Source: Amphiura filiformis | Taxonomy: Eukaryota; Echinodermata; Ophiuroidea; Amphilepidida; Amphiuridae | Assembly (NCBI RefSeq): GCF_039555335.1 | Contig: NC_092647.1 | Coordinates: 16,230,094-16,294,093, forward strand | Length of the DNA: 64,000 nucleotides | Direction: 5' to 3' | Shown here: positions 24,017 through 34,900 of the stretch, one piece after another | Layout: each line of letters opens with the position of its first letter | Numbering within the stretch: the stretch's first letter is position 1 | The notes under the pieces: model-generated | What the model was told of the DNA's origin: nothing | The model's input: the letters and a program-made list of their open reading frames with translations, nothing else | The model's database searches: none | Position numbers and translations under genes: made by a program

Positions 24017-25741
24017 GGGTCAGTCCATGTCGAAACAGATTCCCTCAGGTGAGGTCACAAGAAAAAAATTCAAATTCCATTTCGTTTGCGAATGGCGGGC
24101 AATCAAAGTTTGGCGACCTCGACCACAATTGTGAATTTAAGGGGTCCAAATGACAAAGTGCTCTCTTTGAGGCGCACTTTCTTCTTAATTGAATCAGTTG
24201 TGATCCTCTTTTTGAATGTGGTCACTCACTGGCTGTGTCTGAAATACCTAATGCCAAAAAGATAGATTTCGGAATTTCGTTGGGATTTCAGAGGGGGTCA
24301 AAATCAGCACTTCGTACTGTTCAATCAAATTATCTTGATTTTGAAGGTCCCATGATAATGTCACAGTGCACTTATAGGTCCTAATTATGTTCAGAATGGA
24401 TTAACCATATGCCAATGTCTATGAGCAATTAAAAAAAAAGAGAAATTTCTGGACCCCTACAGAATTTTAGGCCACCCTAAAGTGGTTCAGCCACAAATGG
24501 CACTTGAAGTCGGCAAATTTTGACCCCTAATAACTTTAGGTGTACACCAGATATGAATTTCTAGTCTTTTGCATCTGAAAGAATGTAGTTTAATGTTACT
24601 GGGAACATAAGATTTGTTTTGTATTTTTTGTGTTTTAGTATTAAGTTGACGCTTTCAAAAATAGTCATTTTTGCCTAACATACCATGCATACAGGATACG
24701 GTACAAAATGCCAATTTTAGTATGATGTTTTTTTTATATTTTTGATCACTTTATAGCCATTTGTATTATTTATTCTGATATTTCAAGTTGCTCTTGAGTC
24801 AAGTAATCAGAAAAAAACTACTTTCTAATCCTCTGTATGGATTTTTAAGGGGGACAAAAATGCACTTCCTGGCAACGATGCACATGCAAAGTACAGGTTA
24901 TGGGGTCAAATTTTCAGAATGCTCCCAATTATGTCAAGTAATATATCAAATTACTCGTATGGTCATGAGGATTCCAAAAATGTATAGTTTGTTATGTGTC
25001 AGACCTTTCAGGAGGGCGCTATGACGAAAAATGTTCATAGGTCAACGACCTTTTGAAAGTATCAAAACACAAAAATACAAAACAAATCTTATGTTCCTAG
25101 TAACATTAGACTACATTCTTTCAGATGCAAAAGACTAGAAATTCATATCTGGTGTACACCTAAAGTTATTAGGTGTCAAAATTTGCCGATTTTAAGCGCC
25201 ATTTGTGGCTGAACCACTTTAGGGGGCCTAAAATTCTGTAGGGGTCTAGAAATTTCTCTTTTTTTTTTTTTTTTTTAGACATTGGCACATGGTTAATCCA
25301 TTCTGAACATAATTAGGACCTATAAGTGCAATGTGGCATTATCATGGGTCCTTCAAAATCAAAGATAATTTGATTGAACAGTATGAAGTGCTGATTTTGA
25401 CCCCCTCTGAAATCCCAACGAAATTCCGAAATCAATCTTTTTTGGCATTAGGCATTTCAGACACAGCCAGTGAGTGACCACATCCAAAAAGAGGGTCACA
25501 ACTGATTTAATTAAGAAGAAAATGCCTCTCAAAGAGAGCGCTTTGTCATTTGGACACCTTAAATTCCCAATTTTGGTCAAGGTCGCCAAACTTAGATGGC
25601 CCGCCATTCGAAAACGAAATTGAATTTGAATTTTTTCTTGTGACCTCACCTAGGGGTCCATGAAAGGTACCCCTGAGCCAAAGGAGAGCATAATTCAAGA
25701 GGGTGGGTGTACACTCAGTCTGTTTTGATATGGACTGACCC
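24017..25741. mobile_element. 1.7-kb foldback element nested in LINE 2
   Basis: Arms of roughly 650-700 bp (24017 to about 24700, and about 25050 to 25741) are inverted copies. They end GGGTCAGTCCATGTC and GATATGGACTGACCC. TATG is duplicated at both borders (24013-24016, 25742-25745). The unpaired middle of ~350 bp has no recognisable gene. The frames at 24788-25024 and 25359-25649 are inside it and are not genes. Confidence 0.85.
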
Positions 25742-25764
25742 TATGGTGATAATTTATTAGAAAT

Positions 25765-27699
25765 TTACCGACTCACAAGACTGGAATATCTACTACTCAT
25801 TTGATCATTTGTATTACTTAGGAAGGAAGAGATAGCTTTCTTAAAAGAATTCAAAGTTATTGCATCCTTAACTGATTCAGGTAAACTGTTCCATAATTTT
25901 GGTCCTGTGTTAAAAACAGTTTTAATTTTATGAATTTCATGTCGGAAATTTGTTTTGTATCTAGTATCATATCCATGAAAGCTTCCTAATTCAGTAAAAA
26001 CATGATCAAATGATGACGGAAGTAAACCCTTCTTGTACTTATACATGAAAATACCCAGGTCTTTGTTATATATTTCAAAAATGTTCAGAGTATTATATTT
26101 TTCAAACAATGGTTTTGTATGACACAAGTATGAGCTGTTTGATATTATTCTTATAGCCCGTTTTTGAAGCTTGAATACTTTCGTTAAATAAGTCATAGGT
26201 GCATTACCCCATAACAATATTCCATATAATAAGTAAGGTAAGATAAAAGAACAGTATAATTGATACAATGAATTTTTGGGCAAGAAGTGTTTGCCTTTGT
26301 TCAAGACACCAAGATTTCTGGAACATAATTTGCAAACATTTTCAATATGAGATTTCCATGTCAAATTTTCATCTATAATCATGCCTAACTTTGTACTAGT
26401 AATTCTTGTCAGTTTACAACCGTCTAATTGAATTGATTGATTTACCTTAGCATTCTTCGTTTTGTAGGCCGTTCCAAGTAACATTAGATTAGTTTTAGAA
26501 GCATTAAGAGATAATTTATTACATTTGAACCAATTGCATACTTCTTGCAGTTCATTATTCATTGTATCATAGAGAACGTTAATATCTTTATCAGAAAAAA
26601 ATGCAATGGTATCATCAGCAAAAAGAATAAACGATAGCAGTTTTGAAGTATTACAAATGTCATTCATGTATAGAATAAAAAGTAGTGGCCCAAGTATAGA
26701 ACCCTGAGGTACACCACAAATTACTTTTTCATGCGATGAAACTGTATTATTAAATTGAACATATTGCTTTCTGTTTGAAAGGTAATCTGAGAACCATGCA
26801 TGAGAAATCCCACGGAACCCATAGTGATACAGTTTATCCAGTAAAATAGTATGGTCAATGGTGTCAAAGGCCTTTGACAGATCCATAAAAATACCTACAG
26901 TTAATTTATCATCATCAATAGCTTTACTAACCTCCTTAACAAAATCTAACACAGCCATATAAGTGGTATGATTGTTTCTGAATCCATATTGCTTTTGATA
27001 CAAAATATTATTTTTGACCAAGAAATCACAGCACCTGTTATGAACAATACGTTCCAAAATTTTAGAAAAAGTGGGTAAGACAGAGACAGGTCTATAGTTA
27101 CCAAAATGTTGTGGGTTGTCTTTTTTATAAATGGGAACAACTTTGGCTAATTTGATATCATCAGGTACTGTTCCAGTACTAAGAGATAGATTAAATAACA
27201 TTTTCAATGGATAGCAAATTTCATTCGCTACTGTTTTAATGAGATCTGATTTGATATTATCATGGCCAGGGCTTTTTCTATTCCCAAGCTTTCTAATGAT
27301 TTTAGCAATTTCTTCCTCATCTGTAGGTCGCAGAAAGCATGTAGCACTAAAGTGAGTATTTTTCAAATATGAGTTGTAATCATTACCAGTGTGTTTAATG
27401 CTAGAGGCTAAAGTTGGGCCTATACTGGAAAAGTACTTATTAAACTCATTAGCAATTTCCTTTGAGTCAGTAAGGGTTTCATTATTTTTGACGAATTTAT
27501 CCGAAATAGGTTTTTTTGAAGTCCTAAGGATAGAATTCAAAATCTTCCAGGTGCTCCTCATATTATGTTTTTCTTTTGCCAAACGAAGAGTAATATTAAG
27601 TTTATTACGATACATTTTGTATTTTTGAATATTATGTTCTGTTGGTCTGTTTAATGATTTTTTATATAATAGATTTTTTCTTCTTATACATTTCATCAA
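25765..27699 (-). CDS. LINE reverse transcriptase, open frame
   Basis: A reverse transcriptase for target-primed reverse transcription of the element's own RNA. Motifs in order include [86 protein letters not shown], the catalytic [10 protein letters not shown], and a C-terminal domain with LQKRAIRII and [15 protein letters not shown]. About 644 residues are open to the stop at 25765-25767. The natural ORF2 would start further 5' in the endonuclease. A single-base frame change near 27718 separates the two, so the copy is probably inactive. Confidence 0.93.
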   Translation of the reverse strand: MMKCIRRKNLLYKKSLNRPTEHNIQKYKMYRNKLNITLRLAKEKHNMRSTWKILNSILRTSKKPISDKFVKNNETLTDSKEIANEFNKYFSSIGPTLASSIKHTGNDYNSYLKNTHFSATCFLRPTDEEEIAKIIRKLGNRKSPGHDNIKSDLIKTVANEICYPLKMLFNLSLSTGTVPDDIKLAKVVPIYKKDNPQHFGNYRPVSVLPTFSKILERIVHNRCCDFLVKNNILYQKQYGFRNNHTTYMAVLDFVKEVSKAIDDDKLTVGIFMDLSKAFDTIDHTILLDKLYHYGFRGISHAWFSDYLSNRKQYVQFNNTVSSHEKVICGVPQGSILGPLLFILYMNDICNTSKLLSFILFADDTIAFFSDKDINVLYDTMNNELQEVCNWFKCNKLSLNASKTNLMLLGTAYKTKNAKVNQSIQLDGCKLTRITSTKLGMIIDENLTWKSHIENVCKLCSRNLGVLNKGKHFLPKNSLYQLYCSFILPYLLYGILLWGNAPMTYLTKVFKLQKRAIRIISNSSYLCHTKPLFEKYNTLNIFEIYNKDLGIFMYKYKKGLLPSSFDHVFTELGSFHGYDTRYKTNFRHEIHKIKTVFNTGPKLWNSLPESVKDAITLNSFKKAISSFLSNTNDQMSSRYSSLVSR

Positions 27700-28263
27700 A
27701 GATTGTGTAATCCAAGGGACTTCGGTTTATACTTCATAGATGATTTCTTTAACTTCTTTTTTGGATAATATTCATCATACAACGAATTGAATTTATTAAT
27801 AAACGACATATACGATTTGTTGACATCATCAGATGAGCACACATCATCCCAATCTACACATCCCAACCTTTGCTTAAAAATAAGCATATTTTTTTTTTTA
27901 AAATCTGTGATTTCAATATTATTATCTTTGCTAACATTTTCCTTATAAACTGATAAGTCTGTAGATACAAAAGTTGGCAGGTGATCACTGATGTCGGTTA
28001 ATAATATACCAGCCTTTTGTTTATGATGAGAATTTGTAAAAATATTATCAATAAGGGTCGCAGATCGTGAGGTAATTCTGGTGGGTTTTGTAATGCTTGG
28101 ATACAAAGAGTAAGATGTCATCATGTCAATAAATTCATTGGTTGGTGCATGCACATCTTCATTTAGCAAATTAATATTGAAGTCTCCCATTATATACAAT
28201 AACTTATTTTCATCTTGTAGGAAGTGCCATTGGTGTCTCCAGTGTAAACTGTTTTCATTAGTA
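27696..28263 (-). pseudogene. LINE endonuclease domain, 5'-truncated
   Basis: The C-terminal half of an APE-type endonuclease: YIMGDFNINLLN (the GDFN block), PTRITSRSATLIDNIFTN, and ISDHLPTF (the SDH block). It is open from 28263 to the frame break near 27718. The N-terminal half is missing, because the sequence changes to mariner ends at 28264. Confidence 0.88.
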
Positions 28264-28826
28264 CGAGGGGGTATCCAAAAGTTTTTGACATCACCCAGAA
28301 GCGAAGGAGCTATATCGATGAAATTTTGTCAGTGTAATTACTGGTCCTTCTGTACATTATGGTCCAAAAATGGTCTCATAAGTATGTTTACTTTTTTTAC
28401 AGGTGGCGCTTGATGGGCAGTAGGCGCATAACCTGTAAAATGGTGAAAATTGAGGCACGCAGCGTGATTAAGTTCCTGCATTTGAAGGGTTAGGCCTACA
28501 ATGCTCAGAAAATCTATGATGAAATGAAAGCTATCTACGGTGATTATTGCCCATCATATGGCACTGTTGCTTTTTGAAAAAGGAATTTCCAAACTGGCCA
28601 CATGTCCCTCACAGATGAGCCAAGAAGTGGACGTCCATCACTTTCGGATGATGCGGCCACAGTGAAGAAATTCAAGAAAGTGGAGGATCTTATCATGAAA
28701 AGGTTATGCGCCTACTGCCCATAGCGCCACCTGTAAAGAAAGTAAACATACTTATGAGACTATTTTTGTCAGTGTAATTACTAGTCCTTATGTACATTAT
28801 GGTCCAAAAATGGTCTCATAAGTAAT
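28264..28826 (+). mobile_element. mariner remnant, internally deleted and rearranged
   Basis: It starts after TA with CGAGGGGGTATCCAAAAG, a mariner-type terminus. The sequence 28326-28445 recurs inverted at 28695-28826 (GGTTATGCGCCTACTGCCC, TTATGGTCCAAAAATGGTCT). Between them is the start of a transposase gene. Confidence 0.8.
28449..28700 (+). pseudogene. mariner transposase N-terminal fragment
   Basis: Reads as the helix-turn-helix region of a mariner transposase: EARSVIKFLHLKG, then AQKIYDEMKAIYGDYCPSYG, then TGHMSLTDEPRSGRPS with SLSDDAATVKK. Stops at the GGTTAG near 28490 and after GTVAF, plus loss of the catalytic domain, make it non-functional. Confidence 0.8.
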
Positions 28827-29446
28827 TTCTGTTTGAAACTTCCTTTCTTTCCCTCTTTTTCCCTTCCTTTCCTCCTTCTTTCCCTTCCCAATTTTTTTCT
28901 CCCCTTCCCGATTTTTAGTGTCCGGGGGAAGTCTGCCCCCTTCCCCCTCCCCTCATTGGCTACGCCCCTGCCTGCATGGCCTGGTCCCGTTAAATTCTGA
29001 ACTCGCTTGAACCATGGAAGAAAGAGATGAGAAGGAACCACAACGACTTCGATCGGCCAAGTTTCAATCCGCTTATCTATTGACGCATGAAAAGAAAAGC
29101 TATCAATGGTACTTACTTTCATGTATGATCCATTTACCGCGATCGATGCTTGGCGAAATCATTACTGAAAAAAAACTATAACAAACCCATCCAAGAACAA
29201 ACAAACGCTACCCAGAAGTAAGATTATGGAATTTCACTGATGCTCTGAACATGTATAGTAGCTTTGTTTTGGGATCTACAGTCAAACTGTTTTCTTGATC
29301 GTGTTGTGTAGAAAATGTCCTTTAAAAAATCAAAAAGGTCATCAAAATCGGCCGTTTTTTTGCTGAGTTTCATCTTTAGCAAATAAGGTAAGATTTTGGT
29401 GACTTTTTTGATGAAAAATAGATGCAAAATGTTCTTAAATAATGTA
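28827..29446. other. pyrimidine-rich tract and unassigned sequence
   Basis: 28835-28930 is a TTTCCC-rich tract. 29012-29050 (ATGGAAGAAAGAGATGAGAA and following) is the inverted copy of 31788-31824, just upstream of GPATCH4. I cannot assign a gene here. Confidence 0.45.
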
Positions 29447-30261
29447 GGGTAGGTGCAGGTAATATGGGACAGCAGGTAATATGGGACACCTGTTTTCATT
29501 TTAACAAAAAGTAGCTTAGAGAAGGTAAACACTTTAAGTTGATTTGTTAAGTGTTTAGAGACATCAATTGTGCTTCTAGAAATGCAGTTTTGGAGTCTGT
29601 GTATCAAACTCTTGGAAATCAAAACAAGAGTGAAATTGCCCAAAAAAATTATGTCGTTTTTTTTGGCCTGATATAAAATCAATGACGTCACATTTTATGA
29701 TTGTGTATCCAAAAACTCTGGTACTGAGGGGGCATTTGTCATTTTTATGATCTTTAGGTGATGGGTTAAGCTTATCAGCAGGTAAAATTCCACTGACAAG
29801 TGGCACTCTCCTTTTATAAATGATTATTTTCTCTGATTTTCAACTGAATGGGTGCAGGTAATATGGGACACATAGGAAATTGTGTGCATTGTCAATGCGA
29901 AAAGCAAAACTATTTAGAAAATTGAATTTTCTTGTAGAAATTTGCATTTAACATTCAAAATCATGTAACAAAAATGTTTTTAGAACAAAAGAGTGATTTT
30001 CTAAACTTTTTGATTTTCACCATAGAGATAACACAGTGTCCCATATTACCTGCACATGCAGGTAATATGGCACACTTGACGATGACGTCATTTTGACGTC
30101 ATAGCGTCCAAACAAACATAAAAACAAGGTAACATTGCCTGTTTTATTAATCTTAAAGGACAGGTTGTTCATCATAACAATCTCTTATGGGCATATCTTC
30201 TTTAGTTTTTATGCAAATAAGCTAAACGTCCTTAATGGTCCCATATTACCTGCAGGTACCC
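29447..30261. mobile_element. TA-flanked foldback element
   Basis: Ends GGGTAGGTGCAGGTAATATG and CATATTACCTGCAGGTACCC are inverted, with TA at 29445-29446 and 30262-30263. The word GCAGGTAATATGGGACA recurs inside in both orientations (29472, 29854, 30040, 30058). The minus frames here have no recognisable product. The ends are Tc1/mariner-like. Confidence 0.75.
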
Positions 30262-30589
30262 TAGATGTTCCGGTTGAGTCCGGTACATGAAACCTGTTTA
30301 ATTTAATAGTTTATATGTGTATAATCGTAACTAGCTAACTCGTTTCAGTGCCAAAGACTGCCAAAAATAAAAAAAAAGTCATCAAAGTTCGGGAAAATTG
30401 GGCGAAATGGAAGAAAAAGATGTAGGCCATCAATGACCGATGATCACGTCACCAGAGAAAATCCTATAGAGTGCTTGCACGGAAGGTCATTAGTTCAAAT
30501 CATCCTTCATACACGCTCCAGAAGACATGCAAATACATGGAGTACAATACCAACTAGACTAAGCTGTGGTCTAACCCACGAACACAGCC

Positions 30590-31690
30590 GTGTTGTTACC
30601 CCTAATGACCTTTGACCCCAAAATATATGAAAACGGCCATAGACATTGGCTAATGTCAATGCATGGGTGCATGTGGCACCACTTTGCTATGTTACTTGTG
30701 GCAGAAGGGCATTTTGAAGGTTTTTCGTCTCAGACCGGAAGTGACCCCTTAATGACATTTGACCCTAAATAAAAAAATACCACATATGAATTGGGTACCC
30801 ACAATTCATGTGTGAACATACTGTTACTGTCCAATGTTTTTCTTAGCAAATAAAAAATTTTGAAGGTTTTTCGTCTTATACCGGAAGTGACCCCTTAATG
30901 ACATTTGACCCCAAATAAAAAAATACCACATATGAATTGGGTACCCACAATTCATGTGTGAACATACCGTTACTGTCCTATGTTTTTCTTAGCAAATAAA
31001 AAAAATTGAAGGTTTTTCGTTTTATACCGGAAGTGACCCCTTAATGACCTTTGATCCCAAATCTGTGAGGACCCCATAGACACTGGGTAATAACAATGCA
31101 TGTGTGCAAGTGGTGTCACTGTCCTACGTAATTTGTGGGAGAAGAAGCATTTTAAACGTATTTCGTATTATACCGGAAGTGGCCCTTAATGACCTTTGAC
31201 CCTAAATATAAAAATACCACATATACACAGGATAACTACAATTTATGTGTGAACATACCGTTACTGTCCTATGTTTGTCTTAGCAAATAAAAAAATTTGA
31301 AAGTTTTTCGTTTTATACCGGAAGTGACCTTTTAATGACCTTTGACCCAAAATCTGTGAGGACCCTATAGACACTGGATAATAACAATGCATGTGTGCAA
31401 GTGGTGTCACTGTCCTACGTAATCTGTGAGAGAAGAAGCATTTTTAGTTGAAATCACGTTTTTGACCCTATGACCTCTGCGTGACCTTTGACCCCACGAG
31501 TTTCATATGACATGTAGGGGCATGGTCAATGATGGTTGTGACCAAGTAAGGTCAAAATCGGTGTAAGCATGTAAGTGCTAGAGCAAATGAAGTGGTCGGC
31601 AGAAAGAAGAAAGAAGAAAGAAAGAAAGAAAGAAAGAAGAAAGAACCTGTAAGAAAAAAGACACAGCCGTGACTAACGTCACGGCTGTGT
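30590..31690. repeat. diverged satellite with TGACCTTTGACCC words
   Basis: Imperfect units of two alternating kinds repeat four to five times. One carries ACCGGAAGTGACCCCTTAAT, the other ATACCACATATGAATTGGG or CACATATACACAGG. It is bordered by ACACAGCCGTG at 30582 and CACGGCTGTGT at 31680. A (GAAA)n/(GAAGAAA)n microsatellite lies at 31605-31645. Confidence 0.8.
31605..31645. repeat. GAAA/GAA microsatellite
   Basis: Uninterrupted purine repeat at the end of the satellite, followed by an 11-bp hairpin (CACAGCCGTGA...TCACGGCTGTG), 31665-31691. Confidence 0.9.
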
Positions 31691-31891
31691 AATCACCTAT
31701 TTAACGCGGGGTATTGATCAAAGTAAATCCTCATGAATAACAATGTCAATTAAATGTCGGTAAAGGGAGTGGACAAAGTGAATGCGTTCGTTGTGGTTCC
31801 TTCTTATCTCTTTCTTCCATGCTTGAACTTTACTCCCTGAATATGGATGTGCTCCTACCAAAAAGAGGAATTTTCAAAAATACGAAGAAGA

Positions 31892-31967
31892 ATGGCGACG
31901 CCCAGGGCCAGCGTTGGCGTGTCCGAATTCGCCAAGAAACAGCTAGAAAAACACGGTTGGAAGCAAG
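31892..31967 (+). CDS. GPATCH4: GPATCH4 exon 1
   Basis: Start ATG at 31892; 25 codons plus one base. It encodes MATPRASVGVSEFAKKQLEK then HGWKQ. The donor is gtttgtga, a weak site but the only one that keeps GWKQG-KGLG intact. An alternative longer open frame starting at 31819 runs in another phase and is not used. Confidence 0.88.
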
Positions 31968-34900
31968 GTTTGTGATTGAAAATATGTATGGTTTGTCTAA
32001 AAAAATATTTTCTTATTGTATGTTATATAAGCTATAGTTACCGGTATACTAGTTGCGTTTAACAACACATGCAGGTAAGCTTAAAATATTAACTTGTTAT
32101 CTTGTAACCACAGAGGAGTAAGATAAAACGGAGCGAGTACCACCTAGATACAGACTTTAAGGTACATATTTCGAGGTGCATAACAGACACAAAATTTGTG
32201 TCATAACAAACACCAAATTGGTGTCGATGACCTGACATGCATGCATTCTTTTGTGATGGTCTTTCAATTTGTGTCGGTGTCCTTGGCAGACTTGACTATG
32301 CTTCAGTGGTCATGAAAGGATTCAATAGATAACCTCTGCCCCACTAATCCCCAGCTATTGTCTGAAATTGCACCTCGGAAGATATATTATAACAACTCAG
32401 TCCCTCAAATGATAGTCATATAACGACCAAAAGATAAATGACTGACTATAGGTAACCTAGGCAAACCTTAGTTAACACATTTACTAGTCAGCTTAATTCG
32501 CCGAGACCGGGCCCCAACACAATGCATATTTACATAGAAATTTGAATTTTTTTCGAGAATAGGTGGGTGAAGGAAACCTACATAAATATGTTTTCTATAC
32601 TTCACTTGACCCAAATATATGATTTTTATGGTGATAATCAAGTCGCACATGGAATTTGAGAGGATTTTGATAGCAGTTCCATTAAAAAAGCTGCTATCGC
32701 CATGAGACTAAGATCTAGAAACACCCCGAAATGCCGCTTTGGGGAATTTTGCTAGCTGAATCTTTTTGATGAAAGTCAATCTTTGACAAGATGTAACTTT
32801 GCTACGAACAGAGCTATGACAATAAGGTTTTCAGTTTTGGCTTAGTTTACTCAAGGGCTTTAATTTGATATATAAAACGATGCAATTTGATGTCAAATTT
32901 GAATTCACCTAGTATACCTACTGACTATCATTGAGGACTGAGTTCCGCAGTCTACGTACCACCAGCCAAAGTCCCCGTGTATTGTATGCTACCAGTTCTC
33001 GCATATTCATGAGGGCCGATTGTTCGATTGTGCCGTGTCAAACAATCACGCCAGCGCTGCGTGCCTTTCGCGTTAGAGCGCTTGCGTGCTTTCGCGATTA
33101 CACGATATACCATGAAAATACGCGGCAATTTCGTAGCAGTCCCGCCTGTCGCATTTCATGGCACAATCGGCCCTCATTATCGGATCAGGCGGAGACTTTG
33201 ACTGGTGGTACGCGCTCTGTGTTATCTTACTCCTCTGTGCTTGTAACACTCATATTCATAATATCATTATCATGCATCTTGCTCGAGAAACACTAGCCAC
33301 GAATTTGCTCACGGATGCCCTCGCAATGTGTTAGAGAATATGCTCGAACAACATGCATCATGCATGCATTCACTCGGTCGGATATCGTCCCCTTTGCACA
33401 AGCGCGTGCATAGCAACCAGCTCGAGAAAGGGGAACTGCATAGTACAAGGAACTTATACGATGTCCTCATTCACAAACTGATACTATCTGTCCATCGTAT
33501 AAGACTGTTACCGTACGGCAATGTCAATGAATGTGGTGAAGAATATTACACAGTCAAGAATAGGCTCCATCATTTTTTATTATGATCCTCCCAGTCTCCC
33601 CAAACATCAAAACATCAAAAGCGTTGCACTTATACTTACTTAAAAGTAAGACTGTCCTTTTTCACATAACGCAGACAAAGTAGGGCGAACTTGCCTAGAA
33701 ATGGTCAAATTTTGGCAAGAAATATCTCTGTGTAATCCTAAAGTCCCATATCACATCGTTATCGGCGATCAAGGTTTTTTTTTTCTGAAGTTTGGTTGGT
33801 ACCCACCAGCGTCATGCATGTGACGTGACACAGCTAAAATAATCGACCGGGAATCGGGGATCGTTAAAACATCAACACATTTCAAAACACAGAAAGCAGT
33901 AAACTTAATGGCGAGCGGTCCGAATTTTGAGCCATACAAGTTTACGTGGTGAACTAGGAACTGCACATGCGCACACACTTACACTGGTTTTACAAGGCTA
34001 TTTCCCCTTTGAGGCTTTGTGACGTCAGCCCGACCAAGAGAATGCTGATGCTCACAATAATTGTGACAATCACATGTTCATGTGCTCGGTTTCAGAGAAG
34101 AATGCAGGCTGCGACAAATTGCCTGTCCGATAGCCCGGGGCAATCAATTTTTTTTGTCGGGCAACTAAAACTCTGACGAGCTGTGCCCGATCGGGCAAGA
34201 CTAATTTAAAACCAATTTAAGTTTGAAGATGCAAAACGGAGTATTTCTGTCAAACCTGGCATGTTCACAGAAGTAAAAAACAGTCAAAACCAAGTAGAAA
34301 ACTTCTTGAAACGACCCTCAAATTTTTCCGATGCTAAATCATAATCCATACCAGACATATATGCTAATGAAATGACGTTAGTGACGTATTGGTAGTAAAC
34401 TATAGTTTAGCCAATTATAGAAACTGTTTCGCATATATAATGAGTTTTTATGACGTCAATGACATCAGCTGGCCATGTATTTGCATGTACATCGAGATTG
34501 AGACATGTTAGTGGTTGGCAAAATACGTAAATCGCCGTGACTTTACTGACAAAATTTCGCATAAAATGCACATTTTTTCCACAAGAAACAAACAGTATTG
34601 AATACATATGAAATGTTTATTTTTATAGTGGTTTCATGAATACTCATTTATGTATCAACTTAACCGAGAAGGTATCGGCTTTCCGCAAGAATGAAACTGC
34701 CGAATTCGACGTACTTACAATTCTACGAGTTACATGCACTGCATGATGTGACTTTGCTGACAATTGTTGCCGGGAATATGGGTAATTTTCGGGCAACCAA
34801 TTTTTGACTATTGCCTGCCCGATCGGGCAAGCTAAAAAATAAAATTTGTCGCGGCCTGGAAGAATGGCAGTTATTTGCTCAGATTGACGGGAGCGCTTAT

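Larger units (their letters stand above)
23206..28263 (-). mobile_element. nearly intact non-LTR retrotransposon (LINE 2), interrupted
   Basis: On the - strand: the C-terminal part of the endonuclease (28263-27696), a 644-codon reverse transcriptase frame (27699-25765), then a 3' UTR that resumes after a nested foldback at 24017-25741. The UTR runs from 24012 to 23206, ending GGAAATAAATTGAATTGAA with a (TTGAA)n tail. Removing the foldback rejoins a continuous 3' UTR. The 5' endonuclease half is lost at a mariner remnant (28264). The open RT implies a recent insertion. The clade is in the CR1/Jockey group, not resolved. Confidence 0.9.

Noticed and set aside
28781..29122. 113-codon minus frame with a Lys/Gly/Arg tail
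   Set aside because: Mostly the TTTCCC-rich tract in antisense. No splice partner or domain found.
31819..32037. 72-codon frame as the GPATCH4 start
   Set aside because: It is in a different phase from the G-patch codons. The ATG at 31892 gives the domain and a usable donor.
32931..33296. 121-codon frame with basic composition
   Set aside because: Lies across a nested inverted-repeat element. It reads the arms and has no known domain.
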